Assembly: GCA_038750655.1 (NCBI GenBank)
Contig: JBCDGZ010000007.1
Span: forward strand, 23,970 to 87,969
From: JBCDGZ01 sp038750655
GTDB lineage: Bacteria > Bacteroidota > Bacteroidia > Chitinophagales > Saprospiraceae
DNA: 64,000 nucleotides
Direction of reading: 5' to 3'
The notes under the pieces were generated by a model, which saw nothing but the letters and a program-made list of their open reading frames with translations, was not told where the DNA came from and made no database searches. Positions within the stretch are counted from its first letter, which is position 1, and each line of letters begins with the position of its first letter. Positions 1 to 9,873 of this stretch are shown here, one piece after another. The position numbers and the translations under genes are program-made.

Positions 1-3000
1 TCGGTAATGGTAAAACTATTGCTACTCGTACAGCCGCTGGCATCCACCACCTCGACTGTGTAGGTCCCGGGGGCCAAGCCATCGACTTGCATTCCCGTTT
101 GCCCATTACTCCAGACGTAAGTATAGCCCGGCGTACCACCTTCAGCCACGACTTCCGCCGTCCCGTTCGTTTCCCCAAAGCAAAGTGCTGCATCGCTCAT
201 AACATCAGATTCCAACGTATTGGTCACAGTTACCATAAAGCTACAGCTCACCGTATTGCCTGCGGCATCCGTAAACTGATAAACCTCTTCCGTCGTCCCC
301 TCCGGGAACTGCGCCCCACTACCCAAGCCACTCATCAATTGCGGGCTGAACAACTCGCAGTTATCTACCGCCTCCGGCAGCTGATAAGTCACCAAACCAT
401 CACAGTTATTGACCTCAATATCCGAAGGGCAGCTGATCAGCGTTGGTGCAATATCATCAACAATCGTTACCACCACCATCGTACTATGGCTATTTCCACT
501 TGCATCCTTTACCGTCAGCTCGACCATTTGCTCCCCTAGCTCCGAACAGCTAAAGCTGCTGCGGTCAATCTCTATGCTGGCAATGCCGCAGTTATCCGAA
601 CTGCCATTGTTGATCGCATCGGCGCTGATACTGGCCTGTCCGTTGGCGTTAAGAAATACCGTCTGAGTTTGCCCGATGGCAATGGGCGGTGTATCATCTT
701 GAGCAATGATGTTCACCTGCTGCGCTGTACTACAGCCATTTTGATCGGTAATGATAACTTCATACTGTCCAGCCATCAGGCCCATCGCTTCCGCCCCGCT
801 TTGTCCATCCGACCAAGTATACTCAAAGGGCGGAACGCCGCCGACTGCGCTAATACTCGCCGTACCGACGGCTTCATCCGCACATTGCACATTGGTTTGG
901 TTGGCTACGCTGGCTTCCAGTAGTGCAGGCTCATTAAGATCGATGGTGCGGGTGAGCAGGCAGCCCTGGCTATCAGTGATGGTCAAGGTATAGCTGCCAG
1001 CGGCGAGTTGGGTTTCTGTAGTACCGATATTGCCGCTGGGCCATAGGTAGCTCAGACCTCCGGTGCCTCCGGCTGCGCTGATGGAGATCATTCCATCATC
1101 ACCACCGAAGCAGGAGACAGGCTGCTGTTCAGTTGTTTCTACGGTAATCGGGGTGGGGTTATCTAGATGGAGGTTGACCACAGAGGGGCAGTTGCCAGCG
1201 TCAGTAATCGTTACGGTGTAGCTGCCCGCAGATAGGCTTGTGGCCATCGCTTCCGTGGAGCCATTGGACCAGTTGTAATTGAAGGGCGGCGTGCCGCCGT
1301 TGAGAACGGCCGTGGCCTGCCCATCATTGCCGTCGAAGCAGCTGATGCTTTGTTCTTCGATGGCTGCGCTGAAGAAGGAGCAGTCGTAGGCTTTGATGTC
1401 GATAGTCTCGCTTTTGGAGCAGCCATTGGCATCCCTAATTTGTACGGTATAGCTGCCCGGAGCCAAGTCGCTGATACTGGATTCTGTTGAACCATTGCTC
1501 CACAGATAGGCGTAGGGCGGCGTGCCTCCGCTTACGCTGGCGCTTGCCTGGCCATCGTGAGCGCCCAGCGCCGACTCATCGGTGCCGGAGGCGGTACTGC
1601 TCAGGGCCGTCGGCTCGTCGATGAGCAGGGGGGTCTCCGTCGTACAGCCGTTGGCATCCCTGATTTGTATGATGTAGCTGCCGGCAGCGAGGTTGCTGAG
1701 AGTAGGGCTACTACTGCCGTCGGGCCAGAGGTAAGTCAAGGTACCAGTGCCGCCGGAGGCAGAGAGACTGGCCGTTCCGTCTGTACCACCGAAGCAGCTT
1801 ACATTGCTTTGCTGGTCAACACTAGCCACAATGGCGCTGGGTTGTTCGATGATGATGTTGGCGGTGAAGGGGCAGTTGTTATCGTCTGTTGCCGTAACGG
1901 CGTAGCTACCTGGGCTGAGATTACCGATGCTCGCACCCTGCCCTCCGTTCGACCATTGATAGGTATAAGGGCCATCACCGGCAGTGAGGTTGACGCTTGC
2001 TGTTCCATTGGCTGCGCCATTACAGCTAATATTGGTAGCCTCGACCGTACCATTGATGGTGCAATTGAAGCTATTGATAGTCGCCGAAATTTCGGTCTTA
2101 CAGCCATTGGCATCTGTGATGCTAACGGTATAAATGCCTGGTGTCAAATCGCTGATATTGGGCGAGCTTTGTCCGGTATTCCAGAGATAGGCATAGGGGG
2201 GCGTACCGCCGCTGATGCTTATACTGGCCGTACCATCGTCTGCGCCGTCGGCCGTCTCATCGCTGGTCGTACTGCTGCTGACAAGCGGAGCTGGCTCGCT
2301 GATATTGATACTCATACTGACGGTACAACCTACTTCATCGCTCACCACTACGCTGTAATTGCCAGCAGCCAGATCTTTAACCTCAGGAGTGGTACCGCCA
2401 TTGGACCAGTCATAGTTATAAGCTCCCGTACCCCCGATAGCGGTAATACTCGCTGCACCTTCGGCTGCATTATGACAAGGATTATCGAGCTTTGTAGCGA
2501 GGGTCAATGCCAACTCGGGGGCTTCGGTAATCAGTACACTAGCACTACTGCTACACTGGTTATCAGTATTGGTTACTTGTAAAAGATAAGTACCGGGGGC
2601 ATTGATGCTTGGGGAGAGGGTATGGTCTCCACTATTGATACTGCCGTTGGTGGTGGTCCATTGATAGGTGAAATTACTGCCATTAGAAGAACCGCTGCCG
2701 TCCAGGACCAGCTGAGTCAGCTGGCAGTTCAGTTCGGCGGTGGAGCCAGCATCGGCCGTTGGGGCATTGAGGTCTTGCGAAATGGCGACCTGCGCTGCAC
2801 TGCCGCAGCCATTGTCATTGTTGGTGACCATAAGCGTGTAAGTTCCCGGTGTGTTGATGGTCGGATAGAGTGTCTGTTGTCCACTGATAATGCTTCCATT
2901 GGGCGTTATCCACATGTAGGAGAATTGACTGCCTGCGGAAGAATTGCTGCCGTCGAGGGTCAGCTCGGAAATGCCGCAGTCCAGGGTAGCCGTGGTCCCC

Positions 3001-5762
3001 GCATCGGCTATTGGGGTTTCAACATCCTGATCGATAGTCACCGAAGCAATACTTGCACAGCCATTATCGGTATTGATGACCTGTAAATTGTAGGTTCCAG
3101 GGGCACCGATTTCGGGGCTAAGGGTATTCTCTCCGCTGATAATTCTTCCTAAGCTGGTCGTCCAAAGGTAATTGAACTGACCACCTATGGAGGAATTATT
3201 GCCATCCAGCGTAAGTTGAGTGAGGTTGCAGTCCAGGGTAGCGGAAGCACCCGCATCGGCTGTCGGGGGCTCCATATCCTGATCGATGGCCACCGAAGCG
3301 GTACTTACGCAGCCATTATCGGTATTAGTGATCTGTAAAGTATAGGTTCCGGGCGCACCAATTTCGGGGCTGAGGGTATTTTCGCCATTAATAATTCTTC
3401 CCAAGCTAGTACTCCAAAGGTAAGTGAACTGATTGCCCGTTGAAGAATTACTACCATCTAGAGAGAGCTGTGTGGTGTTACAATCTAATGTCGCTGTAGC
3501 ACCTGCATCCGCAATGGGGGCTTCAATGTCCTGCGAAACGGCTACCGATGCGCTGCTGCTGCAACCATTGTCATTGTCAGTAACCTGCAGGACATAGAGG
3601 CCTGGGGCATTGATGTTGGGATAAAGGGTGTTTTGACCACTACTGATATGACCGGTAGTGGTGTTCCATAGATAAACGAAATTGTTGCCTGTCGATGAAT
3701 TACTGCCATCCAGGGCCAGTTCGGTACTGCTACAGTTGAGTACGGCATTCGCGCCCGCATCGGCCGTCGGCGCCGTTGTATTATTAATGATGCTTACGCT
3801 GTCCAGGCTGCTGCAACCGTTGCGGCTATTGGTGACTTGTAAAATATAAGTCCCCGCAGCATCTACCTGCGCCTGTAAGCTGGTATCTCCTCCCACAATA
3901 TTGCCATTCACACTTGACCATTGATAATCATAACTATCTAAAGTATCTGTTGAGGAACCGCTCCCGTCCAGCAACAAATCAGTGATGATGCAGGTCAGCT
4001 CCGCAGCGTTGCCAGCTTCCGCGTTTGGCGCGGTGCGATCCAAGCCGACGGTAACCGTATCCAGCGAAATACAACCGTTGGAGGTATTGGTGACTTCCAA
4101 AATATATTCGCCCACCGTATCCACCAAGGGTCGTAGGGTGGAATCGCCTTCTAGAATATGGCCCGCTGGGCCGGTCCAGGCGTAGCTGTAAATATCCAGC
4201 AGGGTATCCACCGAGGAATCTGTGCCGTCTAACTCAATCTCTAAATCCGCACATGTCAGGTCTTTATTCGGCCCCGCATCGGCCGTCGGCCGATCCATTA
4301 TTTCCCCAACTGCTACCGTATCCAAAGCGGTACAGCCTGAATTGGCGTTGGTAATCTCCAAGATGTAGGTTCCGGCCGCATCTACAATCGGTGTCAAGCC
4401 ATCGCCGCCATCGATAATATTTCCATCCGTGCTGCTCCAGCTATAGTTATAACCCGGCCCCGATGAAGAGGCCGTCGCATCCAACATCAGCGTATCTGCA
4501 TTGCAAGGCAGATTCGTATCCCCTCCGGCATCGGCGATGGGCGCAGGGGTATTTTCAATAAATGCCGTTTCTAGACTGGTACAGCCATTGGCATCCGTAA
4601 TGGTCACGATATAGGTGCCAGCGGAAAGCTGATTATAGAAATTAGATGGGCTGACACCGAAGCCAATATCGTACAGGTAGCCCGGCGTGCCGCCGAAGCC
4701 GAAGAGGGTCAACTCTCCATCGCCACTGCCGCAGTTTTCGTTACGGGGCGTGGCGGCCAATTGCAGGACCGGAGGATCGGGAACACTGTGAACCGCCGTC
4801 CCCGTACAGCCGCCAGCATCCGTAATGGTGACCGTGTAGCTACCTCCGGGCAGTCCGACGATGGTAGCACCGGCGGCTCCGTTGCTCCACTGATAGCTAT
4901 AGCCCGGCGTACCGCCCAAACCAGAGACGCTAATTGCTCCATTGGCTCCCCCCGCACAGTCATTACCGACGATCATATCCGCAAAGGTCGAGACTGGTTG
5001 GCTGGGACCGTCGACGGTGAAGGGGCCAAGCTCAATAGAGTGGCCTTGCCCTTCGGTGACGGTCAGGTAGTAGTCGCCGGGGAGGAGATTGCTGAGGTCT
5101 TCGGTGCGGGCACCGGTGTTCCAGCGGTAGGAGCGACCGGCGTAGCCTCCGGTGACCGTTACGTCGATGGAGCCGTTGGCCTCGCCGTAGCAGGCCACAC
5201 TAGTGACCACGGCGGGCGAAGTTTCTTTGAGTTGAAAGCTCTGCAACAGCCAACGCTGCCAGGCGGAACGGGAGGCCTGCCCAATTTCGTACGCCTTTTT
5301 ATTATAAGCCGCAATCCCGTAGAGCGTAGGGTAGTATTGAATGGCGTAATCGCTGCTTACTGAAGTGCTGGCCCCTTCCAGGTTGATGATGGGGTAGGGC
5401 GTTCCTATGGTCCAGTTTCCAATGGTGCGGCTACAGTTGCCATAAATGCAGGAAGTGGGGGTGCTGGCGTCGGCTTCGACCATCAGGACCATCGCCTCGT
5501 TGGCATTAAAAATATTTGTCAGGATATGGGATTGGTGGTAGCTCCAACAAGGGCCGCACCAGGTGGCGGAAAAATCGAGGATCACATCGATTCCAGCATC
5601 CAGGTAATCGTATAGGGTATGGACATTTCCATTAATGTCCGTTACGGTAAAATCTGGGGCGATAACTCCCGCCGGTAAGGGCGCAGGAGGAGGGTTTTCA
5701 GCATAGGAGAATAAGTGAAACCCTGCTAATAGCAAAGCAATTAGGTAGAGTCTAAGCTTCAT
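1..5762 (-). CDS. Giant exported protein: thioredoxin-like domain followed by SprB/PKD/HYR repeats (3' part outside window)
   Basis: The frame is open from the ATG at 5762 to the window edge, giving about 1920 visible residues; the C-terminus lies outside. Residues 1-21 are a signal peptide. Residues ~30-165 resemble a TlpA/thioredoxin-like domain with the redox motif WCGPC at 68-72. SprB-like repeats follow (nt ~5210-4560), then eight PKD-like repeats of about 80 residues (nt ~4560-2520), each opening with a motif like ADAG and a TLDC-like strand. More SprB repeats follow (nt ~2520-710), then an HYR-like pair (nt ~700-220) and another SprB repeat at the edge. Such proteins are secreted by T9SS and act at the cell surface; a C-terminal sorting domain would be expected beyond position 1 but is not visible. 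The thioredoxin head suggests exported thiol-disulfide activity or a structural reuse of the fold. Gene function is inferred from domains only. Confidence 0.85.
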   Translation of the reverse strand, partial: MKLRLYLIALLLAGFHLFSYAENPPPAPLPAGVIAPDFTVTDINGNVHTLYDYLDAGIDVILDFSATWCGPCWSYHQSHILTNIFNANEAMVLMVEADASTPTSCIYGNCSRTIGNWTIGTPYPIINLEGASTSVSSDYAIQYYPTLYGIAAYNKKAYEIGQASRSAWQRWLLQSFQLKETSPAVVTSVACYGEANGSIDVTVTGGYAGRSYRWNTGARTEDLSNLLPGDYYLTVTEGQGHSIELGPFTVDGPSQPVSTFADMIVGNDCAGGANGAISVSGLGGTPGYSYQWSNGAAGATIVGLPGGSYTVTITDAGGCTGTAVHSVPDPPVLQLAATPRNENCGSGDGELTLFGFGGTPGYLYDIGFGVSPSNFYNQLSAGTYIVTITDANGCTSLETAFIENTPAPIADAGGDTNLPCNADTLMLDATASSSGPGYNYSWSSTDGNIIDGGDGLTPIVDAAGTYILEITNANSGCTALDTVAVGEIMDRPTADAGPNKDLTCADLEIELDGTDSSVDTLLDIYSYAWTGPAGHILEGDSTLRPLVDTVGEYILEVTNTSNGCISLDTVTVGLDRTAPNAEAGNAAELTCIITDLLLDGSGSSTDTLDSYDYQWSSVNGNIVGGDTSLQAQVDAAGTYILQVTNSRNGCSSLDSVSIINNTTAPTADAGANAVLNCSSTELALDGSNSSTGNNFVYLWNTTTGHISSGQNTLYPNINAPGLYVLQVTDNDNGCSSSASVAVSQDIEAPIADAGATATLDCNTTQLSLDGSNSSTGNQFTYLWSTSLGRIINGENTLSPEIGAPGTYTLQITNTDNGCVSTASVAIDQDMEPPTADAGASATLDCNLTQLTLDGNNSSIGGQFNYLWTTSLGRIISGENTLSPEIGAPGTYNLQVINTDNGCASIASVTIDQDVETPIADAGTTATLDCGISELTLDGSNSSAGSQFSYMWITPNGSIISGQQTLYPTINTPGTYTLMVTNNDNGCGSAAQVAISQDLNAPTADAGSTAELNCQLTQLVLDGSGSSNGSNFTYQWTTTNGSINSGDHTLSPSINAPGTYLLQVTNTDNQCSSSASVLITEAPELALTLATKLDNPCHNAAEGAASITAIGGTGAYNYDWSNGGTTPEVKDLAAGNYSVVVSDEVGCTVSMSINISEPAPLVSSSTTSDETADGADDGTASISISGGTPPYAYLWNTGQSSPNISDLTPGIYTVSITDANGCKTEISATINSFNCTINGTVEATNISCNGAANGTASVNLTAGDGPYTYQWSNGGQGASIGNLSPGSYAVTATDDNNCPFTANIIIEQPSAIVASVDQQSNVSCFGGTDGTASLSASGGTGTLTYLWPDGSSSPTLSNLAAGSYIIQIRDANGCTTETPLLIDEPTALSSTASGTDESALGAHDGQASASVSGGTPPYAYLWSNGSTESSISDLAPGSYTVQIRDANGCSKSETIDIKAYDCSFFSAAIEEQSISCFDGNDGQATAVLNGGTPPFNYNWSNGSTEAMATSLSAGSYTVTITDAGNCPSVVNLHLDNPTPITVETTEQQPVSCFGGDDGMISISAAGGTGGLSYLWPSGNIGTTETQLAAGSYTLTITDSQGCLLTRTIDLNEPALLEASVANQTNVQCADEAVGTASISAVGGVPPFEYTWSDGQSGAEAMGLMAGQYEVIITDQNGCSTAQQVNIIAQDDTPPIAIGQTQTVFLNANGQASISADAINNGSSDNCGIASIEIDRSSFSCSELGEQMVELTVKDASGNSHSTMVVVTIVDDIAPTLISCPSDIEVNNCDGLVTYQLPEAVDNCELFSPQLMSGLGSGAQFPEGTTEEVYQFTDAAGNTVSCSFMVTVTNTLESDVMSDAALCFGETNGTAEVVAEGGTPGYTYVWSNGQTGMQVDGLAPGTYTVEVVDASGCTSSNSFTIT

Positions 5763-5882
5763 AAATAGGCGTTTAAGGTATAGAAATAAGAATCCTATGT
5801 AGGATCAGCTGTGTAGAATCGAAACGGCAGGAATATTTTTAATTTCACTAATATAGCAAAATGTTGGGAAAAATTGGGCTTT

Positions 5883-6377
5883 TTACAATTTTCGCCACAT
5901 AATCAGGGTGTTAACCAGCCCTTCTGTAGCATGATTGAATGCCTCGGGGACTTCCCCGATGGTTTGAAAACCCAACTTCTCCCAGAGCCTGACGGCCCTT
6001 TCGTTGCGCTTGACAACGATATTGAATTGCATAGCTTTATAGCCCAGCCGGCGGGCCTCTCCGAGGGAATAGGCTCCCATTATTTTCCCTATTCCTTTCC
6101 CAAACTCAGCAGGATGGGTCATATAAGAGGCATTGGCGACATGGGCGCCTAAATCTGGAAAGTTATCTTTGATAATAAATGTGCCCAGTACCCTATTGTC
6201 GTCCACGGCAACATAGCAGTACTTGTCTGCTCCACACCAATAGGCCAGCATTTTTTCTTTGCTGGAATCGGGAGCGAAAACATAGGTATCTCCACCAGCA
6301 ATGACCAGCTGTATGATCTGCCAGATGGCCTCCTGATCTGCTGCTGTCGCCTTTCGGATGCTGACGGGATCGTTCAT
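5883..6377 (-). CDS. GNAT family N-acetyltransferase
   Basis: The 164-residue product has the GNAT fold order. A central strand precedes the acetyl-CoA pyrophosphate-binding loop EFGKGIG, followed by the helix EARRLGY and the C-terminal segment RNERAVRLWEKLGF, typical of small-molecule or protein acetyltransferases. Substrate cannot be read from the sequence. The ATG lies only 2 nt after the stop codon of the upstream NAD synthetase gene, so the two are almost certainly co-transcribed from the nadE promoter. The length is normal for a single-domain GNAT. No link between acetylation and NAD synthesis is shown; the pairing may be simple operon hitch-hiking. Confidence 0.85.
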   Translation of the reverse strand: MNDPVSIRKATAADQEAIWQIIQLVIAGGDTYVFAPDSSKEKMLAYWCGADKYCYVAVDDNRVLGTFIIKDNFPDLGAHVANASYMTHPAEFGKGIGKIMGAYSLGEARRLGYKAMQFNIVVKRNERAVRLWEKLGFQTIGEVPEAFNHATEGLVNTLIMWRKL

Positions 6378-6379
6378 GG

Positions 6380-8017
6380 TTAGGATAAATATTTTCCTAC
6401 AATTGGCATTCGCCTGCCCATCCCAAATGCCTTGGTCGATACCCGAATGACTGGAGCGGTCTGGTGCCGCTTGAATTCATTGATGTTAACCAGGCGTAGT
6501 ACCCGGCGGACCAATTTTTCATCAAATCCCATTTCAATAATTTCCTTAGGCCCCTGTTGTTTTTCGATATACTGAAAAAGTACTTCATCCAGAATGTCAT
6601 AATCCGGCAGGCTATCAGAATCCTTCTGATTGGGACGCAATTCGGCTGAGGGCGGTTTGATGATGGTGTTATTGGGAATGATCTCCTCTGCTCGATTGAT
6701 GTACCGGCAGAGTTCAAAGACCTCGGTTTTGTAGACATCTCCGATCACTGACAGCCCACCGCACATATCTCCGTAAAGGGTACCGTAGCCGACGGCCATT
6801 TCGCTTTTATTGGACGTGTTGAGGAGAATATGTCCAAACTTGTTGGAGAGGGCCATTAGGATCATCCCGCGAATACGGGCCTGAATATTTTCTTCGGTAA
6901 CATTTTCCGGCAAGCCTTTAAACTGAGGGCGCAACAGCTGCTCGTAGGCTTCATAAACTTCTTTGATCGGAATAATGTCATACTGTAGGCCCAGATTTTC
7001 TGCCAGTTGGCGAGCATCCTCGATCGAATGATCCGAAGAATACTGTGAAGGCATCAGCACCACCCGAACGTTCTCATTGCCCAAGGCCCGAGCCGCCAGG
7101 ACGGTCGTCAGCGCCGAGTCGATGCCCCCGGAGAGCCCAATAATGGCTTTACCAAAGCCCAACTTGCCAAAATAATCCTTCACCCCAAGGACAATCGCAT
7201 CGTGGATGAGCGCCATTTTCTCTTTGGGCTGCTCCACCGAGCGCCCTCCCTTTTTCACCGCCTCCAAATCGTAGCTGCGCACGCATTCTTCAAAGTAAGG
7301 CAGTTCATCGTAGAGCTGCCCGTCGGGCGACATGACAATAGACCCCCCATCAAAGATCAGCTCCGTCTGCGCTCCGCTGTGATTGACGTAGAACATCGGA
7401 ATCTTATACCGCTCAATGTTGGCCCTAACTACATGAATGCGGCTTTCAGCCTGTGTATGACTAAAAGGAGAGGCTGATAAGTTGAGAATAAAATCGGGCT
7501 GCTGGGGCATCAGCTCGTCCATCGGACAGACAGTGTAGAGGGGATTATCATTGCCGACATTCCAAATATCCTCGCAAATGGTCAAGGCAATGCGTTGGCC
7601 CTTGTATTCGACCACCTTGAACTCCGAGGCGGGCTCGAAGTAGCGGTACTCGTCAAAAATATCGTAGGTAGGGAGAAGGGCCTTGTGGGCGATTTGTAAG
7701 ATTTTGCCGTCGGCCAGAAAGTAAGCGGAGTTGTAGAGGTCTTTGCCTTCAATGACGGGATTGCGGCTGGGCGAGCCTACGACGACTGCGATGTCTCGTG
7801 CGGCCTCGGCGAGCCGCTGTATGGCGGCTTCAGCTTGATGAATAAAGTCGTCGAATTCTAGGAAATCTCTGGGGGGGTAGCCACAGGTGGCCAATTCGCT
7901 AAAGCAGACCAGGTCCGCCCCCTGGCCTTTGGCCTCGGCGATGGCTTTGAGCATCTTATCGACATTCCCTGCAAAATTACCGATGTGAAAGTTGAGCTGC
8001 GCTATTGCAATCTTCAT
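6380..8017 (-). CDS. nadE: Glutamine-dependent NAD+ synthetase
   Basis: This 545-residue two-domain enzyme would carry out the last step of NAD+ synthesis, amidating deamido-NAD with ammonia from glutamine. The N-terminal nitrilase-like glutaminase domain shows the catalytic Glu (FSELATCGYPP, E41), a Lys in HKALLPTYD and the nucleophilic Cys in TICEDIW. The C-terminal synthetase domain has the ATP pyrophosphatase P-loop LSGGIDSALT and the downstream TSNKSE motif. The length is typical of the glutamine-dependent bacterial form. It is the first gene of a two-gene unit with the acetyltransferase. A consensus promoter lies 53-84 nt upstream, overlapped by an inverted repeat, so regulation by a repressor is plausible. 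A second NAD gene, nadC, lies at 15348-16214. Confidence 0.96.
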   Translation of the reverse strand: MKIAIAQLNFHIGNFAGNVDKMLKAIAEAKGQGADLVCFSELATCGYPPRDFLEFDDFIHQAEAAIQRLAEAARDIAVVVGSPSRNPVIEGKDLYNSAYFLADGKILQIAHKALLPTYDIFDEYRYFEPASEFKVVEYKGQRIALTICEDIWNVGNDNPLYTVCPMDELMPQQPDFILNLSASPFSHTQAESRIHVVRANIERYKIPMFYVNHSGAQTELIFDGGSIVMSPDGQLYDELPYFEECVRSYDLEAVKKGGRSVEQPKEKMALIHDAIVLGVKDYFGKLGFGKAIIGLSGGIDSALTTVLAARALGNENVRVVLMPSQYSSDHSIEDARQLAENLGLQYDIIPIKEVYEAYEQLLRPQFKGLPENVTEENIQARIRGMILMALSNKFGHILLNTSNKSEMAVGYGTLYGDMCGGLSVIGDVYKTEVFELCRYINRAEEIIPNNTIIKPPSAELRPNQKDSDSLPDYDILDEVLFQYIEKQQGPKEIIEMGFDEKLVRRVLRLVNINEFKRHQTAPVIRVSTKAFGMGRRMPIVGKYLS

Positions 8018-8069
8018 ATATTCGTATGTATTGTTCGATGATCAAATGGATGATTTCTCGTTGCTAGAA

Positions 8070-8107
8070 CAAATGTACGACTACTTAGTTTAAAAATCAA
8101 ACTAAGT
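8070..8107 (-). promoter_or_regulatory. nadE promoter with overlapping inverted repeat (candidate operator)
   Basis: On the minus strand, TTTG (8098-8101) and TACATTTG (8070-8077) are separated by exactly 20 nt, matching the Bacteroidota sigma factor consensus. The predicted start is near 8063, about 45 nt before the nadE ATG. The inverted repeat ACTTAGTTT / AAACTAAGT (8083-8091 and 8099-8107, 9-bp arms, 7-nt spacer) spans the -33 element. This is the usual arrangement of a repressor operator. The cognate regulator is unknown; NrtR-type NAD repressors are one possibility, by inference only. Confidence 0.65.
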
Positions 8108-8301
8108 GTAATTTTTGTTCTTTATTTCTGATGGGAGGGGGCCCAACCACCGTCCCTGGCCCTACAACTGTAACCCCCACGACCATTATGATACTTCTGT
8201 GATAAATAGTTTAAAGTTATGAGAAACACTTGGACCGAAAATGGATTTCCTTTGTAGTTGTAAGCCAAAAACAATTATCTAGACTATTCAAATCAACTCA
8301 A

Positions 8302-9837
8302 ATGAAAAATTCAATCATCATCATCGCAGTGTTATTAATGGCTGCGTGGAATACCAAGGGGCAGGATTTAACTGCCTTCTTTCAACAAACCGACCAAGTC
8401 CTGAAAAGCCATGTTAACAATGGCCTTGTCGATTATAAGGGAATTAAGCAGGATGCTAATTTTAACCAATTGATTAAGCAAATTGCAACGACCGACTTTG
8501 AGCAGTTGGACGCTGCTACGCAGCAGGCTTTTTTGGTTAATGCTTATAACTTTCTGGTTATCAATGAAGTGTTGCGGCGGAATGTCACTAGCTCTGTACG
8601 GCAGAAGTCTGATTTTTTTGACGCCAAGTCCAATGTGGTGGGCGGGAAGAAGATGAGCCTGAATACTTTGGAGAAAAAATACTTGCTTAAGGCCTTCGGC
8701 GACCCCCGTTTCCACTTCGTGCTGGTCTGTGGGGCCAAAGGCTGCCCACCGATTACCAACTTTGCCTACACGCCTGATCAACTAGACCAGCAATTGGACC
8801 AGCAGACGCGTATCGCCATGAATAATCCCTACTTTATGAGAGTCGATCCGATTGCCGAGAAAGTGAAGCTCTCGGAGATTTTCTCCTGGTACCCTGCTGA
8901 CTTTGGTGGCAATAAGAAGGCTATTGTGCAATACATCAATTCTTACCGCGAAAAGGCCATCCCTGCCGATTTTAGCATCGAATATTATACCTACGACTGG
9001 AGCTTAAATACCCAGCAGACTTCTGTAGGACTGAGCTCACCTATCGGGAACAACAGCAGCCGCTACGTCGTTTCAGCCGCTATTCCCAAGGGAACAACCG
9101 AAACCAAGTTATTCAACAACCTCTACACCGAGCGTACGCGTAGCAGCTCGGACGGCGACTTCACCAGACGGGCCAACTTCCTCACCAGCTGGCTGAGCTT
9201 CCTCTACGGGGTCTCTAACACCTTCAACGCAGGCTTTGACCTGCGCTATCGCCGGGTTAGTGTCACCGATGGCAACACCTCTCCGCTGAACGTATTGACG
9301 AACAATGCCGACAGCCGCCGCCACGGCGTCACCAGCATCGGACCGAAAATTCGCTGGGCACCGGTCAAGGAATGGTCAAATTTCTCTGTGCAGAGTGCTA
9401 TTTGGTTTCCGATCGGAGACGATTTGCAAGGCAATGAAAGCCAGCCTTTCATCGACTGGGACGGTGCCGCCTGGGTGACGCAGGTATTCAACGATTTTCC
9501 GATTGGGTCCAATTTTACCCTATTTACCGAAATCGATCTCTGGATAGAAGACATTGGTTCTTCAAGCGACGGTGATTTGAACCGCGTTTCGACTCCCGCA
9601 ACCGTTATTGTCAGCTATTTTCCAAATCCCAAGACTACATTTTACGCTTTAACTAACTTTTCACCGTTTTGGCAAAGTGATTTTGATTATTTTGCACAAG
9701 CCGGAGTTGGTGCAAAGTACCAAGTGACGTCAAGGTTCGAGTTAGAGGCTCTGTACACAGGTTTTACCAACAAATTTTTGCGAGACACTAACGGTCGGGC
9801 TTCAACTTTTAACATTGGCGTGCGCATTTCCGGTTAG
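8302..9837 (+). CDS. Exported DUF547 protein fused to an outer-membrane-like beta-barrel domain
   Basis: The ATG at 8302 is chosen because it begins a clear signal peptide (MKNSIIIIAVLLM...KGQ); an in-frame upstream start at 8230 would add 24 non-hydrophobic residues. The product has 511 residues. Residues ~25-235 match DUF547, with the signatures FLVNAYNFLVINEVL and HFVLVCGAKGCPP, which contain the conserved Asn-Ala-Tyr-Asn and Cys residues. DUF547 proteins are normally 230-270 residues and stop there. Here a further ~270 residues follow with alternating amphipathic strands and Asn/Ser-rich turns (for example NAGFDLRYRRV, NFTLFTEIDLWIE), ending in a strand FNIGVRISG. This looks like an outer membrane barrel of the transporter/porin kind. 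The next gene, 36 nt downstream, is also an outer membrane barrel. The role is unknown. Confidence 0.75.
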   Translation: MKNSIIIIAVLLMAAWNTKGQDLTAFFQQTDQVLKSHVNNGLVDYKGIKQDANFNQLIKQIATTDFEQLDAATQQAFLVNAYNFLVINEVLRRNVTSSVRQKSDFFDAKSNVVGGKKMSLNTLEKKYLLKAFGDPRFHFVLVCGAKGCPPITNFAYTPDQLDQQLDQQTRIAMNNPYFMRVDPIAEKVKLSEIFSWYPADFGGNKKAIVQYINSYREKAIPADFSIEYYTYDWSLNTQQTSVGLSSPIGNNSSRYVVSAAIPKGTTETKLFNNLYTERTRSSSDGDFTRRANFLTSWLSFLYGVSNTFNAGFDLRYRRVSVTDGNTSPLNVLTNNADSRRHGVTSIGPKIRWAPVKEWSNFSVQSAIWFPIGDDLQGNESQPFIDWDGAAWVTQVFNDFPIGSNFTLFTEIDLWIEDIGSSSDGDLNRVSTPATVIVSYFPNPKTTFYALTNFSPFWQSDFDYFAQAGVGAKYQVTSRFELEALYTGFTNKFLRDTNGRASTFNIGVRISG

Positions 9838-9873
9838 AAGATATGGGTTGTTCCATTTCTAATTCTAATCTAT

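Noticed and set aside
2520..4560. Regular ~240-bp repeats considered as a CRISPR or satellite array
   Set aside because: The period equals one protein domain and the frame stays open; they encode PKD-like modules.
4761..5363. 200-codon plus-strand frame opposite the giant minus-strand gene
   Set aside because: No recognisable domain, and the opposite strand has an uninterrupted, clearly coding repeat protein.
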